From Desulfuromonadales bacterium (GTDB lineage: Bacteria > Desulfobacterota > Desulfuromonadia > Geobacterales > Pseudopelobacteraceae), in the NCBI GenBank assembly GCA_013349405.1, contig DUZS01000027.1:1-51635 (forward strand): DNA of 51,635 nt, written 5' to 3'. Under the pieces are notes generated by a model that saw only the letters and a program-made list of their open reading frames with translations, was not told where the DNA came from and ran no database searches. The position numbers and the translations under genes are program-made. Each line of letters begins with the position of its first letter. Within the stretch, counting starts at the first letter, position 1. This document shows, in pieces, positions 1 to 7,596 of the stretch.

Positions 1-220
1 CGATCTGAATGTTGACGTTGGGGTATTTCTTTTTGAATCCTTCCGCCCAGTAGGTCATCAGGTTGTTGAGACTGTCGGAGCCGATGCTGCCGAGGTTGCC
101 GGCAACGCCGGGGGCAGAGGTGTACTTCTTGATTTTAGCGTCTACGGTCACTTTTTCGGCGTGAGCGGCTACGACGGTGACCATCAGCAGCGCGGCGGTC
201 AGGATTGACTTCTTGAACAT
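1..220 (-). CDS. pstS: Phosphate ABC transporter substrate-binding protein PstS, N-terminal part (runs off the left edge)
   Basis: Only the first 73 codons are inside the window. They encode a signal peptide (MFKKS, then a hydrophobic stretch ending AAHA) followed by a mature start containing GNLGSIGSDSLNNLM and W-A-E-G-F, which is typical of PstS-like periplasmic phosphate-binding proteins. The ATG at 218-220 has a strong ribosome site (aaggagg) just upstream. It follows phoB and phoR on the same strand, but a 114-bp gap containing a clear Pho box suggests its own promoter. PstS delivers phosphate to the PstCAB membrane complex, which should lie to the left of the window. Confidence 0.85.
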   Translation of the reverse strand, partial: MFKKSILTAALLMVTVVAAHAEKVTVDAKIKKYTSAPGVAGNLGSIGSDSLNNLMTYWAEGFKKKYPNVNIQI

Positions 221-281
221 GGGGTATTTCCTCCTTGGGTTTTGTCCTGAATTAAGTAGTATGTGATATATATCAGACTAT

Positions 282-299
282 TGTTACATCCACGTTACA
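282..299 (-). promoter_or_regulatory. Pho box upstream of pstS
   Basis: On the plus strand the half-sites TGTTACA (282) and CGTTACA (293) are separated by 4 bp, giving the 11-bp period of PhoB boxes. It lies about 60 bp upstream of the pstS start. Confidence 0.7.
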
Positions 300-334
300 G
301 CCAGGAAAAGAGTGCGTTAAATGTTCATTTCTGT

Positions 335-2092
335 TTAAGCTTTTTTAAGGGTGAATGAGAATATGGAGCCTTTACCCGGCTCGCTTGTCACAGATACGGT
401 GCCGCCATGCAACTGAATGATATGCTTGACAATGGCCAGACCAAGTCCGGTGCCCCCCTGCTCACGGGTTCGAGCTTCATCCACCCGGTAAAAACGCTCG
501 AAGATACGCGGCAGATCTTTGAAGGGGATACCGATACCGGTGTCAGCAATCGAGACCTTGACGAATTGCCCGTTCTCTTCACAAAACAGGCGCACCGAAC
601 CACCTTCCGGGGTATATTTAATGGCATTTTCGAGCAGGTTAACCACGACTTGTTCAAGACGCCCCTGATCAGCCATAATGCGTGGCAGAGCAGACCCGCT
701 TGTTTCATTGATGATGGTAATTTTTTTGTGCGCGGCACCCTCCTGAAGCAGTGTACAGGCCTTGGCAATGGTTCCTGACGCGTCCATCGCGTTAAGTTCA
801 AGGTGCGCTTCTTTTGTTTCCAGACTGGAAAGAGTCAAAATGTCGTTGATCAGGTTGGTAAGCCGTTCCGAGTGGCTGGCAATGATGTCAACAAAACGGC
901 GGGAGCGAATCGGGTCTGATTCAAGGGCACCGTCCAGTAACGTTTCGGCGTACCCTTTGATAACCGTGACCGGTGTGCGCAGCTCATGAGATACGTTGGC
1001 AACAAAATCGCGGCGCATGTTTTCGGCCTTCTTTAAATCGCTGATGTCATGTAAAACCGCGACAATGCCCTGCTTGACGCCATCAACGTTCAGGGGAACC
1101 CAGTGCGTCAAGAGAGTCATGTCTCCCTGCTGGAGGGTTATTTCTCTCACCAGCTCATGGACATCCGGCTTGCCCATTTCGGTGAAGGCTTCCATCAGAT
1201 CCGGATGGCGCGAAATCTCAATGAGACGTTTGCCTTCAACAGTGCCGACGATGGAAAATAATCGGTTAAAAGCAGGATTAACCAAAGAAATTAACCCGTC
1301 TGAGGCGGTTACCATGACCCCTTCGCCCATGCTGTTCAGAATGGTGTCCAATCGCTGTTTTTCGGCGGAGAGGCTCTTGACCTGATCTTCAATACGGTCT
1401 GACATGGTATTGAGTACCGTTGCGAGTTTGCCGATTTCATCCCTTGAGACGACCGGAATTTTTACGCTATTCCCTCCCTGACCGATACCGGCAGCGGCAT
1501 CAGCCATGTCGCGCAGCGGTTTGGAAGTAAGATTCGAGAGGATATAACTGAATAGCAGTCCAATCAGGATGGCCGCCAGAGACGCCCCGCCAACAAGGCC
1601 GTGCAGATTATTCCGGGCAGCCGAGAGGTATTCCAATGGCATGGCCAGGCGAATAACACCACCGGTGCTGCCACTGCCGTATCGTATGGCTGAATAGAGC
1701 ATGTCGGTGTGGAGTGTGTCCGAATAGCGCAGGGCACTACCGCTGCCGTTTTTAAGCGCTTCCTGCACTTCGGGTCGTTGCAGGTGATTTTCCATCTGTG
1801 CCAATTGTGCCCTACCGACATCCGAATCACCGACTACTGTGCCGTTCAGGGCAATAAATGTGACGCGAGCCGTGATGACCGCACCGATGGCTTCGGCGAG
1901 CTGCTGAGGCGGGGATACCTGTTTGTCGCTGACCACCAGCAGGCGTGCCAACTGTGTTTGGCTGGCAAGGTTGCCCCGACTCTCTTCTATCAGTTCTTTG
2001 TGCAGGATGTGATTAAAATAAAGGTAGAAACTGCCGGTAATCAGAACGATCAGGAAGAGGTAGGACAGGACCAGTTTGGTACGGAAACCCAT
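335..2092 (-). CDS. phoR: PhoR phosphate-regulon sensor histidine kinase
   Basis: 585 residues. TM helix 1 is near residues 7-27 and TM2 near 165-190. Between them lies a periplasmic sensor region of about 135 residues. Then come a HAMP linker (about 190-240), a PAS domain (about 245-355), the H-box VSHELRTPV with phospho-acceptor His369, and a HATPase domain with NLLENAIKYTPEGG, DTGIGIP and GTGLGLAI. This is the usual long PhoR/PnpS layout. The start ATG follows the phoB stop by 3 bp and uses a GAGGAG ribosome site embedded in the end of phoB, so the two are translationally close-coupled. PhoR should phosphorylate PhoB under low phosphate and be held inactive by PstSCAB/PhoU. Confidence 0.93.
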   Translation of the reverse strand: MGFRTKLVLSYLFLIVLITGSFYLYFNHILHKELIEESRGNLASQTQLARLLVVSDKQVSPPQQLAEAIGAVITARVTFIALNGTVVGDSDVGRAQLAQMENHLQRPEVQEALKNGSGSALRYSDTLHTDMLYSAIRYGSGSTGGVIRLAMPLEYLSAARNNLHGLVGGASLAAILIGLLFSYILSNLTSKPLRDMADAAAGIGQGGNSVKIPVVSRDEIGKLATVLNTMSDRIEDQVKSLSAEKQRLDTILNSMGEGVMVTASDGLISLVNPAFNRLFSIVGTVEGKRLIEISRHPDLMEAFTEMGKPDVHELVREITLQQGDMTLLTHWVPLNVDGVKQGIVAVLHDISDLKKAENMRRDFVANVSHELRTPVTVIKGYAETLLDGALESDPIRSRRFVDIIASHSERLTNLINDILTLSSLETKEAHLELNAMDASGTIAKACTLLQEGAAHKKITIINETSGSALPRIMADQGRLEQVVVNLLENAIKYTPEGGSVRLFCEENGQFVKVSIADTGIGIPFKDLPRIFERFYRVDEARTREQGGTGLGLAIVKHIIQLHGGTVSVTSEPGKGSIFSFTLKKA

Positions 2093-2095
2093 AGG

Positions 2096-2782
2096 TTACT
2101 CCTCGATCTTGTAGCCGAAGCCGCGCACGGTCTTAATAATATCACCGGGAGCACCCAGTTTGCCACGCAATCGGGTAACATGGGTATCAACCGTTCTGGT
2201 GTCACCGGCATTGTTGTAGCTCCAGACATTTTCCAGAAGTTTTTCTCGGCTTTGCACATAGCCTCGTTTTATTGCGAGGAAGAGAAGCAGTTTAAACTCT
2301 GTGCTGGTCAATTCGATTTCGTGCCCCGCGCTTATAACCGAATGGCGCTGTTTGTCGATTGTTATATCACCAAGGGTGAGTATATCCGGAGTCGGTTCCG
2401 ATTTAATTTCCTGCTCCTGACGCCGCATGACCGCCTTGACCCGCAGGAGGACTTCTCGCATGGAAAACGGCTTGACAATGTAATCGTCAGCGCCGACCTC
2501 AAAGCCCACTACTCGGTCGATTTCATCACTTTTTGCCGTTATCATGATAATCGGAATGTGGGCGGTTTTTTTATCCTTACGCAGTACCTTGCAAATTTCC
2601 GTTCCTAAAATTCCCGGTAACATGAGATCCAGGAGAATCAAATCGGGAAGATCTGTACATGCCTGTTCGAGGCCGAGCTTACCATCATGAACACAGGATG
2701 CGTTGAAACCTTCCTTCTCAAGATTAAAGGCAAGAAGTTCGGCCAGATCTTTTTCATCTTCGATAATTAAAACATTTTTCAT
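2096..2782 (-). CDS. phoB: PhoB response regulator (OmpR family)
   Basis: 228 residues. Receiver domain at 1-120 with acidic pocket E8/D9, phospho-acceptor Asp52 in LLDLMLPG, and the conserved Thr/Lys region ITAK. The C-terminal winged-helix DNA-binding domain spans about 132-226, with ELTSTEFKLLLFL and the VDTHVTRLRGKL recognition region. It is the first gene of the phoBR operon, with a GGGAG ribosome site and a Pho box about 60 bp upstream, so autoregulation is likely. It is the probable reader of all the Pho boxes listed in this window. Confidence 0.95.
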   Translation of the reverse strand: MKNVLIIEDEKDLAELLAFNLEKEGFNASCVHDGKLGLEQACTDLPDLILLDLMLPGILGTEICKVLRKDKKTAHIPIIMITAKSDEIDRVVGFEVGADDYIVKPFSMREVLLRVKAVMRRQEQEIKSEPTPDILTLGDITIDKQRHSVISAGHEIELTSTEFKLLLFLAIKRGYVQSREKLLENVWSYNNAGDTRTVDTHVTRLRGKLGAPGDIIKTVRGFGYKIEE

Positions 2783-2843
2783 ATCACTCCCCCACCCCGG
2801 AATCGGTTACGATACGTGAACATTCATCTTAATAACTTATTAC

Positions 2844-2872
2844 TAACATAGATTTGTTACAACCATGTTGCG
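2844..2872 (-). promoter_or_regulatory. Pho box upstream of phoB
   Basis: Plus-strand half-sites TAACATA (2844), TGTTACA (2855) and TGTTGCG (2866) are phased exactly 11 bp apart. They sit in the divergent region between phoB and the small gene at 3005. Confidence 0.6.
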
Positions 2873-2955
2873 ATCAGATAAAGATTATGTAGAAATTTGA
2901 CCTTGCCAGCCGGTACTTAAAAATTCACAAAGAATTTATCTGATCTCCACACGTT

Positions 2956-2977
2956 TGTAATATTAGTCATGTATTAT
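2956..2977 (+). promoter_or_regulatory. Possible weaker Pho box and -10 for the small gene at 3005
   Basis: Half-sites TGTAATA (2956) and TCATGTA (2967) are 11 bp apart, followed by a -10-like TATTAT at 2972-2977, about 30 bp upstream of the start codon. The match is weaker than at the other boxes. Confidence 0.35.
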
Positions 2978-3004
2978 GAAAAAAACGAGAGGGGGAAATA
3001 GAAG

Positions 3005-3190
3005 ATGAAATTGCGCTTAAATGACGACTATTACTTCTGGTGCTGTGACTGGTGTGATTCAGAAAATCTGGTGCTGTGGACTAAAATGCAGAGCGGAACC
3101 ACATGCGGAGCCTGCCACCGGCCAATGATCCTTCCGGAAATGAGTGGGGGCATACCGCATATAAACATTGAGGGCGGATTGTGCTCATGA
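3005..3190 (+). CDS. Small cysteine-rich (zinc-ribbon-like) protein
   Basis: 61 residues, preceded by a strong purine-rich ribosome site (gaggggg) 7-8 bp before the ATG. Cysteines fall as C13-C14-x2-C17 and C34-x2-C37, so the protein could bind one zinc ion as a rubredoxin-like or zinc-ribbon knuckle. There is no signal peptide and no TM helix. I recognise no family. It is divergent from phoB with a possible shared Pho control region, so it may be a phosphate-starvation small protein. Existence of the gene is well supported by the ribosome site and paired cysteines; the function is unknown. Confidence 0.6.
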   Translation: MKLRLNDDYYFWCCDWCDSENLVLWTKMQSGTTCGACHRPMILPEMSGGIPHINIEGGLCS

Positions 3191-3255
3191 TGGTATACCC
3201 TCAGGGTTTTCTCTGATACGTGTCAAATTTACCGGAGTTTCATACAGAACATGAC

Positions 3256-4110
3256 TCAGTGACCCCGATAGAGCTGCATCACGTAAATCACAATCTCAAT
3301 GGCAATCAGGATGATGATAATCCATTCCAGGCGTGCCGCGCGGCGGGCATGGGAGAGGCCGGTAAAAACGTCAGTCATATCCAGCAAAGTTTCTGATTTG
3401 TGCTTGATCTCCTGATAGCGCTGGTTCAACTCGAACAGACTTGCCATAGTGAGATACAGACGGTCTGCTTCCGGATTGTCCCAGGTGATTTCAGGTTTAT
3501 CCAGCACCATGATGTGAGCAATGGATGTGAATTTGAATCCCAGGATTGATGAAGCAAGACGCGCCATATCACGATCGGGAATTTCCAGCTTCCCGCGCCC
3601 AAGGTTGGCGATCAAGCCTTCCACTTCATCAAAGACCACGTCAATCCGTTCTTCAATCCGCTCCAGAGCCACCGATTTGGCAATCACAAAGCAGATGATG
3701 TCCAGGAAAGCCAGATTGTAGTGAGGCATCACGGCGCAATCGTTGGTTATGGCAGGTTCACGTTCCGGATCAATTTCCAGTCGGTATTCTTCTCGATAGG
3801 GTAACTGAATTTGCCCCTTTAAAGACTCGGCATACTGGGGAATACTGTCCAGAAAGCGAACGATGATATCGCCGGAACAATTGAGAAAGACCACACCGCC
3901 GAAGTAATACAGGTAGACACGCTCTTCATCACTGCCCGTAGCGAGTGAAAATGTCACCGGGTTGAGCTTCATCGGCTCTTCCCATCGATATTTTCGCGTG
4001 ATGCCCAGCTTGACTGCCAGGCGGTTCAAATCCAGTTCGCCGCCAAAGGCAAAAGCTTTGAAAGTAAATAATTCCATCGGTTCCCGCGTGAACGTTTTAT
4101 TACCGCTCAT
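3256..4110 (-). CDS. RMD1/YagE family protein (DUF155)
   Basis: 284 residues. It resembles the RMD1/YagE (DUF155) family: an N-terminal alpha/beta domain with YLYYFGGVVFLN, a central helical part (LAFLDIICFVIAKSVALERIEERID), a coiled region ending SETLLDMTDVFTGLSHARRA, and a single C-terminal TM helix (about 260-280) typical of the family. Yeast relatives are mitochondrial inner-membrane proteins; bacterial roles are not settled. The first ATG lacks a strong ribosome site, and Met12 (MELFTFKAF) is an alternative start. A Pho box about 95 bp upstream links it to phosphate starvation. Confidence 0.8.
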   Translation of the reverse strand: MSGNKTFTREPMELFTFKAFAFGGELDLNRLAVKLGITRKYRWEEPMKLNPVTFSLATGSDEERVYLYYFGGVVFLNCSGDIIVRFLDSIPQYAESLKGQIQLPYREEYRLEIDPEREPAITNDCAVMPHYNLAFLDIICFVIAKSVALERIEERIDVVFDEVEGLIANLGRGKLEIPDRDMARLASSILGFKFTSIAHIMVLDKPEITWDNPEADRLYLTMASLFELNQRYQEIKHKSETLLDMTDVFTGLSHARRAARLEWIIIILIAIEIVIYVMQLYRGH

Positions 4111-4203
4111 TTTTTTTCAGCACGCTCAATCCTTCAGGCCATAACGCCCCATTATCAGAACCAAGTGACGCCTGAGTCAATTTTGCACACTATATACCAC
4201 TAT

Positions 4204-4221
4204 TGTTACAGGAATGTTCCA
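4204..4221 (-). promoter_or_regulatory. Pho box upstream of the RMD1-family gene
   Basis: Plus-strand half-sites TGTTACA (4204) and TGTTCCA (4215) with 11-bp phasing, between the stop of the small gene at 4239 and the start at 4110. Confidence 0.6.
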
Positions 4222-4238
4222 GATAGGAAATTTTCTTG

Positions 4239-4409
4239 TTACATTATTGCCTGTTCCTGTTTGGCACCGAAATTCTGATGTTTATATGTCGGGTGCGGTT
4301 GCGACCAATACCCGCACAATACGCAGCGCAGACAATGAATGATACCTGAATCAAGAATAATTTCATGCTTCATTATACCTATTTTTGCCTTACACTTTGG
4401 ACAGTTCAT
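4239..4409 (-). CDS. Small zinc-ribbon protein
   Basis: 56 residues from the ATG at 4407-4409, which has a GGGGAGGG ribosome site; an in-frame ATG 30 bp further upstream lacks one. Paired CxxC motifs (MNCPKCKAKIG and HCLRCVLCGYW) predict a zinc ribbon. No TM or signal sequence. It has its own Pho box 50-70 bp upstream. Function unknown; zinc ribbons of this size often contact nucleic acid or a partner protein. Confidence 0.6.
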   Translation of the reverse strand: MNCPKCKAKIGIMKHEIILDSGIIHCLRCVLCGYWSQPHPTYKHQNFGAKQEQAIM

Positions 4410-4442
4410 ATTCCCTCCCCTGTTAACGCTTCCTTGCATAAA

Positions 4443-4453
4443 AATAATCTAGC
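4443..4453. repeat. Third copy of the AATAATCTAGC word
   Basis: The 11-bp word AATAATCTAGC also occurs inside the 14-bp direct repeats at 48697 and 48721. It could be a leftover end of a mobile element, but the flanks are not conserved. Confidence 0.3.
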
Positions 4454-4461
4454 AGAAATAC

Positions 4462-4479
4462 CGTTACAGTGGTGTCCCA
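4462..4479 (-). promoter_or_regulatory. Pho box upstream of the small zinc-ribbon gene at 4409
   Basis: Plus-strand half-sites CGTTACA (4462) and TGTCCCA (4473) with 11-bp phasing. Confidence 0.5.
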
Positions 4480-4721
4480 AGGTGGAAAATAGTATGTCAC
4501 GCGGGACGAATTGAGAGAGCTCTCCGGCAAACAGGACGTTTTTCCGGGAAAGGGAGGAGCACCAGTTTGAGCAGGGTCAACTGTGATCCTTTGTTCATAA
4601 ATTTGCGGGATGAGCGGAGGACAATGGGTGAGGGGAGTCTCGTTTTTCAGTGTTTCTGTTCAGGAGAGGGGAGGCGGCCAATCTGAAAAGGGTGTCAAGC
4701 GTCTAATGGGATCATCCAGAA
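4480..4721. other. Intergenic stretch without a recognisable gene
   Basis: Both strands lack a supported coding region. A short open stretch near 4497-4568 (reading VTRDELRELSGKQ) ends in a stop and could be a relic, but I cannot assign it. Confidence 0.3.
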
Positions 4722-4745
4722 GTGCCTGAAAAAAGAATCAGGCAC
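4722..4745. terminator. Stem-loop downstream of the Lys-rich protein gene
   Basis: Perfect 8-bp stem, GTGCCTGA (4722-4729) with TCAGGCAC (4738-4745) and an 8-nt loop. On the minus strand it lies just after the stop of the gene at 4766, but no T-tract follows the stem, so a processing or protective hairpin is as likely as a terminator. Confidence 0.4.
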
Positions 4746-4765
4746 CCGGAGTCTGAGAAAAATCG

Positions 4766-5062
4766 TTACGCTTTAACTTTATTTTTTCCTTTTTTTGATT
4801 CAACCTTTTTTTTCGCTGCGTTTGCTTCTTTCACCGGAGCTTCCAGCCCCTTTGCCTTTTTTGCAACTGCGACCTCTTCTTTTTTAATGCCTACATACTT
4901 CTCTACACCGGAAATAGCCTCACCACCATTTTTCCGATATTTTTGATATCCTGCAGCTATCTCTTTGTGGATTTTAACAAAAGTTTCCAGCTGTTTGATC
5001 AAAGCTGTCACTGCGTGAAAATTTTCTGCTAAAGCAAAAGCTGCATTATCTTTTTTGCCCAT
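4766..5062 (-). CDS. Small protein with Lys/Ala-rich histone-like tail
   Basis: 98 residues. The N-terminal about 60 residues are helical (ALAENFHAVTALIKQLETF). The C-terminal about 40 residues are Lys/Ala/Glu-rich and end KKKVESKKGKNKVKA, like histone H1-type or PhaF/AlgP tails. An aaaggagga ribosome site precedes the ATG. A well-matched Pho box lies about 75 bp upstream. A basic tail of this kind could bind polyphosphate or DNA; this is inference. The family is not recognised. Confidence 0.65.
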   Translation of the reverse strand: MGKKDNAAFALAENFHAVTALIKQLETFVKIHKEIAAGYQKYRKNGGEAISGVEKYVGIKKEEVAVAKKAKGLEAPVKEANAAKKKVESKKGKNKVKA

Positions 5063-5135
5063 AATTTCCTCCTTTTTTTATGTTATAAGGGAAACTATAC
5101 GTGTGAATAGAAAAGTTTCAAGAAAAATATATAGT

Positions 5136-5153
5136 TGTAACGCAATTGTAACA
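5136..5153 (-). promoter_or_regulatory. Pho box upstream of the Lys-rich protein gene
   Basis: Plus-strand half-sites TGTAACG (5136) and TGTAACA (5147), 11 bp apart, among the best matches in the window. Read on the minus strand, an AT-rich -10-like TATATT follows at a suitable distance. Confidence 0.7.
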
Positions 5154-5186
5154 AATCTGAGTGTTTTCGACTTTGTGAACCCTCAC

Positions 5187-6479
5187 CTACCGCTGCATTC
5201 CCCGTTTTTCGAAGAAGCGCAGAAGGACGAACGTGATCCAGGCGACTATCAGTAATCCAACCGTAAAGACCCCATACGAAACAGGCCAGGGGATTTTATT
5301 AGTCATCATCGAAAACTCGGACATGCCGCCAATGCCGGCAATTATGTTAAGCGGCATAAAGATGACGCTTAAAATCGTCAGTCGGTAAATTACCCTGTTT
5401 TGGTTAATGTTAATGAAACCGACCGTTGCGTCCATCAGAAAGTTGATCTTGTCGAACAGAAAGGCGGTATGGCCATCAAGCGATTCGATGTCACGCAGAA
5501 TCTGCTGTGAATCTTCCAGTTGATCCGGGGAGAGGAGTTTCCTGCGAATCAGGAAGGTGACTGCCCGGCGCGTATCGAGAACATTCCGGCGAATTCGTCC
5601 GTTCAGATCCTCTTCTTCGGCAATACCTGCAAGTATTTTGGCCGCATCCTCATCGGTCATGGCTTTTTTCAACACCTGCTTACCAACCTCACCAAGAGCT
5701 GAATAAATTTCTTCCAAAGAGTCAGCCGAATATTCGGCATCAGCCGCATAGAGGTCAAGCAGCATACCCATGCCGTCTGAGACGTAACCGGCCTGGATAC
5801 GCGCTCGTAATCGCTGGAGTCGAAAAACCGGAAGCTCTTCTCCGCGAACCGAGAAGAGGATATCGTGAAACAGAATAAAGGCTACGGGAACGTTGCGGGA
5901 ATCGCCCTCGCGGTCAAGGAGAAAATCTGAATGCAAATGAATTTCGCCTTTTTCTCCAACATAAAAGCGGGCACTTGACTCAATATCAGTCAGGTCTTCC
6001 GGATCTGGCAGCTCCAGCCCGAAATAGTGGCCAATTTTACGACGATCCGCCTTGGTGGTTCCAACCAGATCGACCCAGATCGGTTTGATTTCATTCAAAT
6101 CCTCAACCGATTCAACGGTGGTCTGGCTCAAACGTCCCTGCGCCAATTCGAAGGCATTTACGACACACACAGAACCAAGGTAACTACTACGACTGGCAAG
6201 GGTATCCCGTGTCGCGTCAGAAACCTCATCAAGAATCTCGTCACGTCGCTCGTCGTTTATCTGGCCCCAGACAAGCAGAAGGTCTTCCGGAGAAAGACCA
6301 TCGATGATCTGAGCAATCTCTGAAGAATCAAGCCGGGCAAACAGCACCTGCAATTCAGCCAGATGCTGTTTCTGCACCATGGTTTCCACCAGGTCGTGGC
6401 GCGGCATGGCCTGTTTATTGACCATTTCCTCGACGAGCCGATGTTTGGCTAACAATTCCTGAACTGTTTTAAGTAGCAT
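5187..6479 (-). CDS. CorA-like divalent-cation (Mg2+) transporter with an N-terminal MgtE-like helical domain
   Basis: 430 residues. Residues 1-110 are a helical region resembling the MgtE N-domain (LAELQVLFARLDSSEIAQIIDGLSPED style repeats). The middle resembles the CorA cytoplasmic funnel (long helices around FLIRRKLLSPDQLEDSQQILRDIESLDGHTAFLFDKINFL). Two C-terminal TM helices follow (about 365-385 and 400-420). The usual CorA pore signature Gly-Met-Asn appears here as GGMSEF, with Ser for Asn, placing it among the CorA variants. It probably forms a homopentameric inner-membrane channel. It is the last gene of a likely operon with the hydrolase and peptidase upstream. Mg2+ handling fits with polyphosphate, which is stored as a Mg salt. 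Confidence 0.8.
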   Translation of the reverse strand: MLLKTVQELLAKHRLVEEMVNKQAMPRHDLVETMVQKQHLAELQVLFARLDSSEIAQIIDGLSPEDLLLVWGQINDERRDEILDEVSDATRDTLASRSSYLGSVCVVNAFELAQGRLSQTTVESVEDLNEIKPIWVDLVGTTKADRRKIGHYFGLELPDPEDLTDIESSARFYVGEKGEIHLHSDFLLDREGDSRNVPVAFILFHDILFSVRGEELPVFRLQRLRARIQAGYVSDGMGMLLDLYAADAEYSADSLEEIYSALGEVGKQVLKKAMTDEDAAKILAGIAEEEDLNGRIRRNVLDTRRAVTFLIRRKLLSPDQLEDSQQILRDIESLDGHTAFLFDKINFLMDATVGFININQNRVIYRLTILSVIFMPLNIIAGIGGMSEFSMMTNKIPWPVSYGVFTVGLLIVAWITFVLLRFFEKRGMQR

Positions 6480-6530
6480 GAGTCATCCCTTGCGCTAAAT
6501 TACATCACAACCCTGCAAAATGGTAGCTTT

Positions 6531-7562
6531 TTACCGGGTATTCACCTTTTCCACCACATAACGAATCGCAGCAACGGCGCAGAGAGCATATTCCTTCCGG
6601 GTGACAAGTGTCACATGATCGGCGCCGCTGACGGCAAAATGAGCGCTGTCGTCCGACAGGAAGGCGAGCTCTCTTTGCAGTTCAGGGTGACCGGGCAAGG
6701 CACCCATGGCCGCAGTCACTACCGCCACAGGGAAATTAAATTGTTTCCTTGACCCGCGAACTTCGCCGCAGATAGTTTCCCAGGCACGTGATTCATCACG
6801 AGTTGTCTTGAGATGCTGATAGGTAGAGAGAAATGACCGTGCCTCCGCTGCCTGTTGCTCGGGTAACCCCTCCGCCCAGACATTGAATATTCCGGCGACG
6901 CGGACATAGCCCAGCAGGGTGAGCAGCGGAATAGTTTCAAGAAAGCAAAAGCCGGTGCGCATGTGGGTGCTGATTGCGGTGCTGCGCAGATGTTGATCGG
7001 GGTGAACGGCATCAAGCAGAACCATTCCGGCAACCTCATGAGGATAGAGGTCTGCGAATACTCTGATGAAAAGACCGCCCATCGAGTGGCCGACAAGTAC
7101 ATACGGTGGTGGAATATCCGCGCAGACAAGAATTGTATGCAGTCGCTGCGCTGCCAAGATTGCCGACTTTGGCGCACTGTCCGGCCCGCTCCAGCCGAGG
7201 CCGCCCCGGTCGTATGAAACAACGCGGCAGAAATGAGCCGTTTCCGGCTGAATCCAGCCCCACGCCGCCGACATCCCGCCAAGCCCCGCTTCAAGAACAA
7301 CCGTGGGACCGCCAGTGCCGGCCGTCTGGAGATGCATTTGACAGCCATTGCAATCAATAACTCTGCCGGGAGGTCGATAGGAGCACTGATCATCAAGCGT
7401 GGCTATAGCCTGAAAGAGGGAGCCGATACCGGTTGCAGTTGGAATGAGTGCCGCGAGCAGTCGCAATTTCCCACGAAGACCAGGCGTAAAGTGATGATTG
7501 AGCCGATACGCATAGAGGTGATCGCTGTCGTACTCAAGTACCGGCTGTTCAATTATCGGCAT
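6531..7562 (-). CDS. Alpha/beta hydrolase, membrane-associated
   Basis: 343 residues from the ATG at 7560-7562 (AGAGAAG ribosome site); the open frame extends 60 bp further upstream into the peptidase gene. A hydrophobic N-terminal helix (about 35-58, LRLLAALIPTATGIGSLFQ) suggests a membrane anchor. The hydrolase core has the oxyanion turn VLEAGLGG, SYDRGGLGWSG and the nucleophile elbow GHSMGG; the catalytic His is probably in SGADHVTLV near the end. The substrate is unknown. It lies 34 bp after the M28 peptidase and 51 bp before the CorA-like gene, so the three are likely cotranscribed from the phased Pho boxes at 8589. Confidence 0.78.
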   Translation of the reverse strand: MPIIEQPVLEYDSDHLYAYRLNHHFTPGLRGKLRLLAALIPTATGIGSLFQAIATLDDQCSYRPPGRVIDCNGCQMHLQTAGTGGPTVVLEAGLGGMSAAWGWIQPETAHFCRVVSYDRGGLGWSGPDSAPKSAILAAQRLHTILVCADIPPPYVLVGHSMGGLFIRVFADLYPHEVAGMVLLDAVHPDQHLRSTAISTHMRTGFCFLETIPLLTLLGYVRVAGIFNVWAEGLPEQQAAEARSFLSTYQHLKTTRDESRAWETICGEVRGSRKQFNFPVAVVTAAMGALPGHPELQRELAFLSDDSAHFAVSGADHVTLVTRKEYALCAVAAIRYVVEKVNTR

Positions 7563-7596
7563 ACATGACTTCTCTGAACAGTGATATAGCTCTTCT

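Noticed and set aside
1709..2608. Plus-strand open frame of 299 codons opposite phoR and phoB
   Set aside because: It spans the junction of two well-supported genes on the other strand and has no ribosome site or domain.
6719..7396. Minus-strand frame of 225 codons overlapping the alpha/beta hydrolase
   Set aside because: Same-strand shadow of a gene with the nucleophile elbow and oxyanion turn; its own product has no recognisable motif.
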